This document shows positions 53,801 to 64,000 of a stretch of DNA of 64,000 nucleotides, one piece after another. The notes beneath the pieces were generated by a model. The model did no database searches. It had not been told where the DNA came from and saw nothing but the letters and a program-made list of their open reading frames with translations. Source of the DNA: Prostheceraeus crozeri (Eukaryota > Platyhelminthes > Polycladida > Euryleptidae); assembly GCA_907163375.1 (NCBI GenBank), contig CAJQUW010000891.1, positions 344,090 to 408,089 on the forward strand, given 5' to 3'. Numbering within the stretch: position 1 is the first letter of the stretch; the number at the start of each line of letters is the position of its first letter. A program made the translations under genes and the position numbers.

Positions 53801-56800
53801 AATTTTGAAAATTTTCCAAAGTGTGGAATTTCGACCTGGGACCTTCACCAAAACATTTTTCATCAAATTTCACTGACCCCCCCCCCCCGACAGCAATCTT
53901 CTAACTTTGGTTCTAGTGAACGGATTTTGTCTTACAGCTACTCGTTTGAAAGAGGAGAAAAAACTGCTCGACGCCATTTTTGCCGCGAGTCAATCGGACC
54001 AGCCGTTCAAAAGTTAGAGCTGTTACAAGATTTTAGGTCGGAGCTCACCTGAAAAAATCCTAAGTGTCAGAGTGGCTTTGTATGGGTAAAATTTTGAAAA
54101 TTTTCCAAAGTGTGGCATTTCGACCTGGGACCTTCACCAAAACATTTTTCATCAAATTTCACTGACCCCCCCCCCCCCCGACAGCAATCTTCTAACTTTG
54201 GTTCTAGTGAACGGATTTTGTCTTACAGCTACTCGGTTGAAAGAGGAGAAAAAACTGCTCGACGCCATTTTTGCCGCGAGTCAATCGGACCAGCCGTTCA
54301 AAAGTTAGAGCTGTTACAAGATTTTAGGTCGGAGCTCACCTGAAAAAATCCTAAGTGTCAGAGTGGCTTTGTATGGGTAAAATTTTGAAAATTTTCCAAA
54401 GTGTGGAATTTCGACCTGGGACCTTCACCAAAACATTTTTCATCAAATTTCACTGACCCCCCCCCCCCCGACAGCAATCTTCTAACTTTGGTTCTAGTGA
54501 ACGGATTTTGTCTTACAGCTACTCGTTTGAAAGAGGAGAAAAAACTGCTCGACGCCATTTTTGCCGCGAGTCAATCGGACCAGCCGTTCAAAAGTTAGAG
54601 CTGTTACAAGATTTTAGGTCGGAGCTCACCTGAAAAAATCCTAAGTGTCAGAGTGGCTTTGTATGGGTAAAATTTTGAAAATTTTCCAAAGTGTGGAATT
54701 TCGACCTGGGACCTTCACCAAAACATTTTTCATCAAATTTCACTGACCTACCCCCCCCCCCGACAGCAATCTTCTAACTTTGGTTCTAGTGAACGGATTT
54801 TGTCTTACAGCTACTCGTTTGAAAGAGGAGAAAAAACTGCTCGACGCCATTTTTGCCGCGAGTCAATCGGACCAGCCGTTCAAAAGTTAGAGCTGTTACA
54901 AGATTTTAGGTCGGAGCTCACCTGAAAAAATCCTAAGTGTCAGAGTGGCTTTGTATGGGTAAAATTTTGAAAATTTTCCAAAGTGTGGAATTTCGACCTG
55001 GGACCTTCACCAAAACATTTTTCATCAAATTTCTCGGACCCCCCCCCCCCCCCCGACAGCAATCTTCTAACTTTGGTTCTAGTGAACGGATTTTGTCTTA
55101 CAGCTACTCGTTTGAAAGAGGAGAAAAAACTGCTCGACGCCATTTTTGCCGCGAGTCAATCGGACCATCCGTTCAAAAGTTAGAGCTGTTACAAGATTTT
55201 AGGTCGGAGCTCACCTGAAAAAATCCTAAGTGTCAGAGTGGCTTTGTATGGGTAAAATTTTGAAAATTTTCCAAAGTGTGGAATTTCGACCTGGGACCTT
55301 CACCAAAACATTTTTCATCAAATTTCACTGACCCCCCCCCCCCCGACAGCAATCTTCTAACTTTGGTTCTAGTGAACGGATTTTGTCTTACAGCTACTCG
55401 TTTGAAAGAGGAGAAAAAACTGCTCGACGCCATTTTTGCCGCGAGTCAATCGGACCAGCCGTTCAAAAGTTAGAGCTGTTACAAGATTTTAGGTCGGAGC
55501 TCACCTGAAAAAATCCTAAGTGTCAGAGTGGCTTTGTATGGGTAAAATTTTGAAAATTTTCCAAAGTGTGGAATTTCGACCTGGGACCGTCACCAAAACA
55601 TTTTTCATCAAATTTCACTGACCTCCCCCCCCCCCCCCCGACAGCAATCTTCTAACTTTGGTTCTAGTGAACGGATTTTGTCTTACAGCTACTCGTTTGA
55701 AAGAGGAGAAAAAACTGCTCGACGCCATTTTTGCCGCGAGTCAATCGGACCAGCCGTTCAAAAGTTAGAGCTGTTACAAGATTTTAGGTCGGAGCTCACC
55801 TGAAAAAATCCTAAGTGTCAGAGTGGCTTTGTATGGGTAAAATTTTGAAAATTTTCCAAAGTGTGGAATTTCGACCTGGGACCTTCACCAAAACATTTTT
55901 CATCAAATTTCACTGACCCCCCCCCCCCGACAGCAATCTTCTAACTTTGGTTCTAGTGAACGGATTTTGTCTTACAGCTACTCGTTTGAAAGAGGAGAAA
56001 AAACTGCTCGACGCCATTTTTGCCGCGAGTCAATCGGACCAGCCGTTCAAAAGTTAGAGCTGTTACAAGATTTTAGGTCGGAGCTCACCTGAAAAAATCC
56101 AAAGTGTCAGAGTGGCTTTGTATGGGTAAAATTTTGAAAATTTTCCAAAGTGTGGCATTTCGACCTGGGACCTTCACCAAAACATTTTTCATCAAATTTC
56201 ACTGACCCCCCCCCCCCCGACAGCAATCTTCTAACTTTGGTTCTAGTGAACGGATTTTGTCTTACAGCTACTCGTTTGAAAGAGGAGAAAAAACTGCTCA
56301 ACGCCATTTTTGCCGCGAGTCAATCGGACCAGCCGTTCAAAAGTTAGAGCTGTTACAAGATTTTAGGTCGGAGCTCACCTGAAAAAATCCTAAGTGTCAG
56401 AGTGGCTTTGTATGGGTAAAATTTTGAAAATTTTCCAAAGTGTGGAATTTCGACCTGGGACCTTCACCAAAACATTTTTCATCAAATTTCACTGACCCCC
56501 CCCCCCCCGACAGCAATCTTCTAACTTTGGTTCTAGTGAACGGATTTTGTCTTACAGCTACTCGTTTGAAAGAGGAGAAAAAACTGCTCGACGCCATTTT
56601 TGCCGCGAGTCAATCGGACCAGTCGTTCAAAAGTTAGAGCTGTTACAAGATTTTAGGTCGGAGCTCACCTGAAAAAATCCTAAGTGTCAGAGTGGCTTTG
56701 TATGGGTAAAATTTTGAAAATTTTCCAAAGTGTGGAATTTCGACCTGGGACCTTCACCAAAACATTTTTCATCAAATTTCACTGACCCCCCCCCCCCCGA

Positions 56801-58987
56801 CAGCAATCTTCTAACTTTGGTTCTAGTGAACGGATTTTGTCTTACAGCTACTCGTTTGAAAGAGGAGAAAAAACTGCTCGACGCCATTTTTGCCGCGAGT
56901 CAATCGGACCAGCCGTTCAAAAGTTAGAGCTGTTACAAGATTTTAGGTCGGAGCTCACCTGAAAAAATCCTAAGTGTCAGAGTGGCTTTGTATGGGTAAA
57001 ATTTTGAAAATTTTCCAAAGTGTGTCATTTCGACCTGGGACCTTCACCAAAACATTTTTCATCAAATTTCTCTGACCCCCCCCCCCCCGACAGCAATCTT
57101 CTAACTTTGGTTCTAGTGAACGGATTTTGTCTTACAGCTACTCGTTTGAAAGAGGAGAAAAAACTGCTCGACGCCATTTTTTTTGCCGCGAGTCAATCGG
57201 ACCAGCCGTTCAAAAGTTAGAGCTGTTACAAGATTTTAGGTCGGAGCTCACCTGAAAAAATCCTAAGTGTCAGAGTGGCTTTGTATGGGTAAAATTTTGA
57301 AAATTTTCCAAAGTGTGGAATTTCGACCTGGGACCTTCACCAAAACATTTTTCATCAAATTTCACTGACCCCCCCCCCCCCGACAGCAATCTTCTAACTT
57401 TGGTTCTAGTGAACGGATTTTGTCTTACAGCTACTCGTTTGAAAGATGAGAAAAAACTGCTCGACGCCATTTTTGCCGCGAGTCAATCGGACCAGCCGTT
57501 CAAAAGTTAGAGCTGTTACAAGATTTTAGGTCGGAGCTCACCTGAAAAAATCCTAAGTGTCAGAGTGGCTTTGTATGGGTAAAATTTTGAAAATTTTCCA
57601 AAGTGTGGAATTTCGACCTGGGACCTTCACCAAAACATTTTTCATCAAATTTCACGGACCCCCCCCCCCCGACAGCAATCTTCTAACTTTGGTTCTAGTG
57701 AACGGATTTTGTCTTACAGCTACTCGTTTGAAAGAGGAGAAAAAACTGCTCGACGCCATTTTTGCCGCGAGTCAATCGGACCAGCCGTTCAAAAGTTAGA
57801 GCTGTTACAAGATTTTAGGTCGGAGCTCACCTGAAAAAATCCTAAGTGTCAGAGTGGCTTTGTATGGGTAAAATTTTGAAAATTTTCCAAAGTGTGTCAT
57901 TTCGACCTGGGACCTCACCAAAACATTTTTCATCAAATTTCACTGACCCCCCCCCCCGACAGCAATCTTCTAACTTTGGTTCTAGTGAACGGATTTTGTC
58001 TTACAGCTACTCGTTTGAAAGAGGAGAAAAAACTGCTCGACGCCATTTTTTGCCGCGAGTCAATCGGACCAGCCGTTCAAAAGTTAGAGCTGTTACAAGA
58101 TTTTAGGTCGGAGCTCACCTGAAAAAATCCAAAGTGTCAGAGTGGCTTTGTATGGGTAAAATTTTGAAAATTTTCCAAAGTGTGGCATTTCGACCTGGGA
58201 CCTTCACCAAAACATTTTTCATCAAATTTCACTGACCTCCCCCCCTCGGGAGCTCTCTTCGATCTTGGCTTCTAGTGGACGGATTTTGTCGTGCAATAGC
58301 TCGTTTGAAAGCTAAGAGGAGAAAAAACTGCTCGACGCCATTTTTGACGCGAGTCAATCGGACCAGCCGTTCAAAAGTTAGAGCTGTTACAAGATTTTAG
58401 GTCGTAGCTCACCTGAAAAAATCCTAAGTGTCAGAGTGGCTTTGTATGGGTAAAATTTTGAAAATTTTCCAAAGTGTGGAATTTCGACCTGGGACCTTCA
58501 CCAAAACATTTTTCATCAAATTTCTCTGACCCCCCCCCGACAGCAATCTTCTAACTTTGGTTCTAGTGGACGGATTTTGTCTTACAGCTACTCGTTTGAA
58601 AGAGGAGAAAAAACTGCTCGACGTCATTTTTGCCGCGAGTCAATCGGACCAGCCGTTCAAAAGTTAGAGCTGTTACAAGATTTTAGGTCGGAGCTCACCT
58701 GAAAAAATCCTAAGTGTCAGAGTGGCTTTGTATGGGTAAAATTTTGAAAATTTTCCAAAGTGTGGAATTTCGACCTGGGACCTTCACCAAAACATTTTTC
58801 ATCAAATTTCACTGACCCCCCCCCCCCGACAGCAATCTTCTAACTTTGGTTCTAGTGAACGGATTTTGTCTTACAGCTACTCGTTTGAAAGATGAGAAAA
58901 AACTGCTCGACGCCATTTTTGCCGCGAGTCAATCGGACCAGCCGTTCAAAAGTTAGAGCTGTTACAAGATTTTAGGTCGGAGCTCAC
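47891..58987. repeat. 290-bp satellite array, right segment
   Basis: About 38 head-to-tail monomers of 290-291 bp. They differ mainly in poly-C length (about 7 to 18), CTAAGTG versus CCAAAGTG, CTCGGAC versus CACTGAC before the poly-C, and g/a in the AGTG(G/A)ACGG word. Odd monomers occur at 53575-53700 and near the right edge (58238-58330), where the CTTCGATCTTGGCTTC variant of the left edge reappears. No coding function is inferred. Confidence 0.97.
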
Positions 58988-59285
58988 ACTAGTCAACTGC
59001 ACTTACAGATAATTGCAGCATACTTGCACCACAAGTGACTTACAATTACGATAAGATAATTGCAATTACCACTTGAAGTAAATTGCACCTCACTTGCGTA
59101 CCGGAATTTTTGCCTAAGTGAGGTGCAATTATGCGCAAGTATAAACGCAATTACCCTTCAATTAAGCGGCAAGTATAAACGCAATTACCCTTCAATTAAG
59201 CCGCAAGTATAAAACGCAATTTACCTTCAATTAAGCGCAAAGTATACCTGCGCAAGTGCCCTTCAATTATGCTCAAGTGTATATT
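58988..59285. repeat. Array-edge block with 15-bp palindrome and 34-bp tandem repeats
   Basis: A perfect stem AATTGCACCTCACTT / AAGTGAGGTGCAATT (59081-59095 and 59116-59130) has a 20-nt loop. It is followed by three to four copies of a unit like GCAAGTATAAACGCAATTAC plus CCTTCAATTAAGC (59134-59275). The words CAATTA and ACTTGC recur throughout. It may be the end of an unknown element or a small separate satellite. Confidence 0.75.
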
Positions 59286-62200
59286 CAACTTCTTTATATA
59301 GGCCTACTTGATATTTAATGTCAATGTCTGCCTTTAAGCTATAACAGGTATGTCTCTTGACCGCAGCCAACGCATTAATGGATTAATTCATTTATGCATA
59401 AGACAGTGCAGCGATCAACCTAGAACACTCAATCCTAATTTTCCGAAAAGGATTACAGGAAAGCAATGATGTCCTTTTATGCAACTTTATTTTAGCAGTT
59501 GCAAATCTTGAACCAGTTGCTCGACTAATAAAACATGGGTACAAGAGAGGAGATGCAATGCTTGCATCAAAAAGGACAATCCACACTTTGCAGAAAAGAT
59601 AAAAAATACAATCAGCAATTCGCAAGTTGACATTTATAAAAGGAATTGATGCGGTTTTAATGTGGTGGTTGCTATCTGCAAGAAGCGTTCTCACTACTAT
59701 TAGAGGTTGTCAACATCAAATTCATGTTATTAGCATGCATATAATGACATGGGTGTGGCATCCAATACATATTATTAGCTGTTCACTTTGTTACGTAAAG
59801 AGGGCCAAACTTTATGTCTTGTTTCATAAATATAGAGCAGATTAAACGTGCAATACGTTGGACAAATGCCATTTAGCGTTCTACATGCGCGGAACTTTAA
59901 CTGTAAGAATGATGAATCGAAGCACGTGAAGTTAGCAGTAACTTAAGCAGCAAAAATCCGCAGTTATTTTTCGCTCATACTTAAATGTTTTAGAATTCAA
60001 TACAGCATCACAAACTGATTTTGTTCACTATATTATTCTTCAAGTATAGTCTGCTTCATTGTAAATTATGATTTTCTAGCAAATAATAATTTTTAGTGAA
60101 GTTGAGCTTAAGAATGTGATAATCTGTTAGTCCTGTTAACAATGTCAACTTTTGGTGGGAATCCACTTACAGCAAATACAGGTGTAGAAGAATAAAAATA
60201 GCTTGAGAAATATGCTATCGTGAACAAAATCAGCGCATGACATTTTACAGAATCTCTAGAAAATCAAGTAACGAAAGAGTATCACGGCCAAGTTTACTGA
60301 CAAGTTCATGTGGTTTATATACGCTTTCACGTTTCTTTAATAAAATTCTATATCGCTTAGATGGTGACAATCGCTCTCAAAGCAGGACAGATCAGACCTA
60401 ATTTGCAGAAAATGCCTGAAGTAAATGAATAGAATGTCAGTGAAGATAGAATGAAAAGATCAAAGATCCTTTCACTATCAAAATATTGTCAACTTGATGC
60501 GAAATACATGTATTTTTTCTATCTGCAGATAATTAATTGACAATATCATTGATCCTAAAAAAAGTTACTGTAAACAAACAGATGTTGGCCTCAATGATGC
60601 ATGTCACAAGATGATCGAATGGAATCGTTTGCAAGTGTGATCACGGAAATATCTTAATAAAAAAGCGGGAATTTTCATACAGATAATACATAATTGAGAC
60701 AAGTTCTAATAAGGATGATCAACAAAGATTGAACGAAAGTCTAAAAGGACACGTCCAATCATACTTTCAATGAGATAAAGCATGCTGATAAGTCAAGAAA
60801 GTTTTGAGTGTGGATGATCAAATTGAATCTTATACAGGCGGTCGGAATCACGGAATATCTAACAAAAGCGGAAATGTAACACAATACATAATATAGAGAA
60901 CAGTCTAACAAACAAGATCAACAAAGATTGATGTAAGTGTAAAATCACATCAAAAACTTGTAAAAGCAACGAATAGACAATTGTGACTGAATGATCATCA
61001 CACATAGATGAAAATTCTATTATGCAATATTGGTAAAAAATGAAGAATTAAAAACATAGTGAATTGATAGATGTCAGCACAAAAATGCGCGAGTTAATAT
61101 CTCCTACTACCATAATAAAAATACAAAAATACGATGGACCAGTTGAATCAGCGAGTACATAGCAGTGAGCAATTGTTGCAATGGATACCGACATCGGACT
61201 TATTTTTCAGTACTAGAAGGCGTTTCAGGTCAGCTTCTATCACGCATGTGCATTATTATCACGTGAATAACAAACAACTTCTGATTTTGACCATTGGACA
61301 GGAGGAAAACATTGGCTAACTGCCCTTTCTTTTAGCTAAATCTTACCATAATTCTTACGTCTACGTTACCTAAAAATTATTCCAAATCTCATGTGTTAAA
61401 TTTTACAGACTAATAAACACATGACTTTATAATACGAAATTATAAGTATGAGTCATCGTTTCAAATATTCACTCGTCTTTATTAATTGTAGAAACATCGT
61501 TAACTTGCCACTTTAATGCAACCTAAAATTTACTTTCCTTCGGTTATGCTTTCTTGATCCGGGTAAGTTGACAAACCGTGAGAGGATAGAGATAGAGAAT
61601 GGGAGACGCGTAGATTCGTAATAGTCAACTGGTGGTCTGACCTACCTCACTCTGAAGAGGGACTAGCCTTTCGGTCTTTGCTCCCTAAATAAAATCGCGC
61701 CGGGACACCGAGCAGTGGTACTTTTGCTAAGAGGATTGACCTCTTGATATTCAATACATGAATTACATTAAAATTAGTCGAACATCGGCTTGTCCCATTC
61801 AACAGTGACACATTTCAATGAGTGTATCCATGTCAATTTGCCTCATTTATATACTCGTACAAATCACATCATCACTTATTTTCGCTCTCGCATTTCTTTG
61901 AACGATTGCGAATATCTCTAGCTGCTTGATTAACCGACTTTCGAACTTATTAAAAAACAAAAGGAATGAAAATGATTTGAAAGTGCATCTTTCAACTTTT
62001 CTGCACTATTTCAGAGCTTACAGGGGCTTAGTTCAGTAAGGTCCTTGGGTTCTATAAATAGTATTCTTAAATCCGAGGGTCCTAAAAATTTTTTTCATGA
62101 AATTGATTGCAAATTGATTGGGGTTGGAATCGGGGAAATGTCAACTAACAGAAAAACTCTTATTCTCAAAATCTACGTACTCTTTTTTCCGTCTCCTCCA

Positions 62201-62650
62201 TCGGACTGTGCTGGCACTCAACAAGAGCCTTCAAAAGTCCATGATGGTGTCCCATTTCTGTTTTTGCATACATTTCAAAATACGATTGGATTTCACTGAG
62301 TCCACTGTCTTCTTCTTTCTTTCAACGTTGGTTTGTTGGTGGCCGTTGCATCTTCACTGCGACATGGCCTATTCACTAGCCGTGCGTACTGGTGGTTCGA
62401 TCTCCGGAGTCTCGCCAGATCGACACAACAGGAGCTGTCGTCACCCAAGAAAGAATCCGAACCTTCCGCGCCTCATCAGCTATTTTGCGAAATACATGTC
62501 TGCACGTCGCTTGGATCCTTGCTTGAAGTTGTGGCAGTGGCGCAGGTTCTTGTAGCGGCGAGAATGTAGGGGGGGTTTTTTGGCTGAGGTGAAGGTACTT
62601 GCAGCGGCGCAGATTGAGATTGATGTTCAGGTTTCTTGTGAGCGAACCTG
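59286..62650. other. AT-rich stretch, no gene recognised
   Basis: Short open frames occur on both strands without splice context or family similarity. A GC-richer 62.3-62.65 kb part has overlapping open frames on both strands and may be partly coding with the exons at 62.7-62.9 kb. Confidence 0.4.
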
Positions 62651-62679
62651 ATGTGCAGGTTGTAGCAGCGATGGAACTT

Positions 62680-62783
62680 GGTGATTGGAAGGGCGTACAT
62701 TGTGGCAGCGCAGATTTGAGCTGTGAATTTTGAGACAACTCATCGTAGATCTGATCGCTGTCGATCTGCTCTCCCTCATGGCA
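62680..62783 (-). CDS. Possible exon of an unknown minus-strand gene (start uncertain)
   Basis: After acceptor attattgcag at 62784-62786 the frame reads CHEGEQIDSDQIYDELSQNS and then QLKSALPQCTPFQSPSS. It stays open to about 62376 on the minus strand, but the composition becomes Ser/Thr/Pro-rich and repetitive, so the true 3' limit is unclear. The first part looks protein-like and joins in phase with 62842-62896. No domain is recognised. Confidence 0.33.
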
Positions 62784-62841
62784 CTGCAATAATCCTCCCC
62801 ACTAAGTACCGCTCCATACTTAGACAGGTTTTGATAGCTAC

Positions 62842-62896
62842 CTTTTCAGACATTATTCGGCATTCAGTGCCACCTTGGATAGTAATATAGTCGCCA
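62842..62896 (-). CDS. Possible short exon of the same unknown gene
   Basis: A 55-nt segment between acceptor ttctctttcag and donor GTAGCT encodes GDYITIQGGTECRIMSEK, ending in phase 0, which matches the next exon's start. The upstream part of the gene would lie towards or beyond the right end of the window and was not identified. Confidence 0.35.
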
Positions 62897-63182
62897 CTGA
62901 AAGAGAAGAAAATAATTTATTCATATAGAAACAGAAATGCAGTATACAGGCGTGATTCATAGAAATCCAAACTACAAAATAACATCACAGCAAAACTCTT
63001 TTATTTGTTTCCTAGGATGTAATGTAGGACATCCTGTATGTAAAGCATATATTATTTGCCTGCGCAAGAGATACTATTTATTTCCAATGCACTGGAAGCA
63101 GCATAATCTATGCCAATATGGAATGAGCCTGTCCGAGACCGCCAAGGCGGCCGAGGCTGTAATGATCATTGATGCAGTTCTC
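62897..63182. other. Spacer before the minisatellite
   Basis: No supported feature. A short plus-strand open frame at 62937-63188 has no family similarity. Confidence 0.4.
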
Positions 63183-64000
63183 ATTTAGTTTTGATCTAGT
63201 TTTCAGCTAGTTTTCAGTTAGTTTTCAGTTATTTTTTCAGTTAGTTTTCAGCTATTTTTCAGTAATTTTTTCAGTTATTTTTTTCTTTTCTTTGTTCTTT
63301 GTTCTTTTATTTTTTTCGTTTATTTTTTTCTTTTTCCTTTCATTTTTTCTTTTTCTTTATTATATCTTTTTCTTTTACTTTTTTCTTTTATTCTTTTTCT
63401 TCTTTTCTTTCTTTTTTTTTATTAATTTTTCCGGTGATTTCTTTTTTTTGTTAGTTTTCTGTTAGTTTTCAGTTTTCACTTACTTTACAGTCAGTTTTCA
63501 GTTACTTTTCAGTTAGTTTTCAGTTAGATTTCAGCTAGTTTGGAGTTAGTTTTCAGTCAGTTTTCAGTTAGTTTTCAGATATAGCTTCCAGTTAGTTTTC
63601 AGATATAGCTTCCAGTTAGTTTTCAGTTAGCCTTCAGTTAGTTTTCAGCTAGTTTTCAGTTAGTTTTCAGTTAGTTTTCAGTTAGTTTTCAGTTAGTTTT
63701 CAGTCAGTTTTCAGCTAGTTTCAGTTATTTTTCAGTTAGCTTTCAGTTAGTTCTCACTTGGTTTACAGTCAGTTCTCATTTAGTTTTCATCTAGTTTTCA
63801 GCTAGTTTTCAGTTAGTTTTCAGTTATTTTTTCAGTTAGTTTTCAGCGATTTTTCAGTAATTTTTTCAGTTATTTTTTCTTTTCTTTTTTTCTTTATTAT
63901 CTCCTTTATTTTTTTCTTTTAGTTTTTTCTTTCATTTTTTTCTTTTCTTTCTTCTTTCTTCTTTTTTCTTTTCTTTTTTTTTTCTTTTTTTTTCTTTTTT
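63183..64000. repeat. Pyrimidine-rich minisatellite (TTTTCAGTTAG)n with TTTTC tracts
   Basis: An 11-bp unit TTTTCAGTTAG (variants CAGCTAG, CAGTCAG, CAGATATAG) repeats at 63183-63265 and 63455-63860. The two blocks are separated and followed by TTTTTC/TTCTTT polypyrimidine tracts (63265-63440 and 63860-64000). It runs off the window end. A strand bias this strong can form triplex DNA. Confidence 0.93.

Noticed and set aside
33365-58627. Dozens of 60-90-residue open frames on both strands through the satellite (for example products starting MSEWLCMGK or MASSSFFSSFKR)
   Set aside because: They repeat with the 290-bp monomer, shift frame with poly-C length and have no independent coding signal.
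62385-62405. B-box-like GGTTCGATCTC as a tRNA or SINE promoter
   Set aside because: No A box, cloverleaf or poly-T terminator at the expected places.

Overview
This is a window of animal nuclear DNA: AT-rich, intron-bearing and crowded with repeats. The element mix (mariner, pogo-like, Penelope-like, copia, hAT-type MITE), the frequent short TAGGCCTA-like motifs and the zinc-finger tyrosine-recombinase gene suggest a marine invertebrate, possibly an echinoderm or another deuterostome. That assignment is inference and the species cannot be fixed from the sequence.

Region 1 (about 1.9-13.3 kb, minus strand) holds the one substantial host-like gene. Its exons encode a C2H2-type zinc finger, a core-binding domain, and a tyrosine-recombinase catalytic domain split over two exons. 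Next come an acidic linker and eight tandem 51-nt exons that each encode a 17-residue acidic unit, on a 145-bp repeat that carries its own splice sites. The last exon is cysteine-rich. Almost all introns are phase 0. A hAT-type MITE and a 769-bp direct repeat pair sit in its introns or flanks. A possible further exon lies at 17.5 kb.

Region 2 (14-33 kb) is mostly non-coding and full of mobile DNA. It contains a decayed Penelope-like 3' end, and an internally deleted pogo-like element (19.46-22.94 kb) carrying a nested mariner with 140-bp perfect inverted repeats. A 1.5-kb segment is duplicated 8.1 kb apart (23.1 and 31.2 kb). Copies of a dispersed repeat and possible first and last exons of a minus-strand gene are also present.

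Region 3 (33.1-59.0 kb) is a satellite array of about 52 monomers of about 290 bp, each with a variable poly-C tract. It is split by two insertions. One is a complete-looking copia-type LTR element (34.42-39.38 kb, identical LTRs, 5-bp target duplication). The other is a 5.87-kb element with 36-bp perfect terminal inverted repeats, CATGCATG-rich ends and two strong internal hairpins; I recognise no transposase in it.

Region 4 (59-64 kb) has a small palindrome and tandem-repeat block at the array edge, a long stretch with no recognisable gene, two possible minus-strand exons near 62.8 kb, and a pyrimidine-rich minisatellite running to the end of the window. No rRNA, tRNA or CRISPR locus was found.
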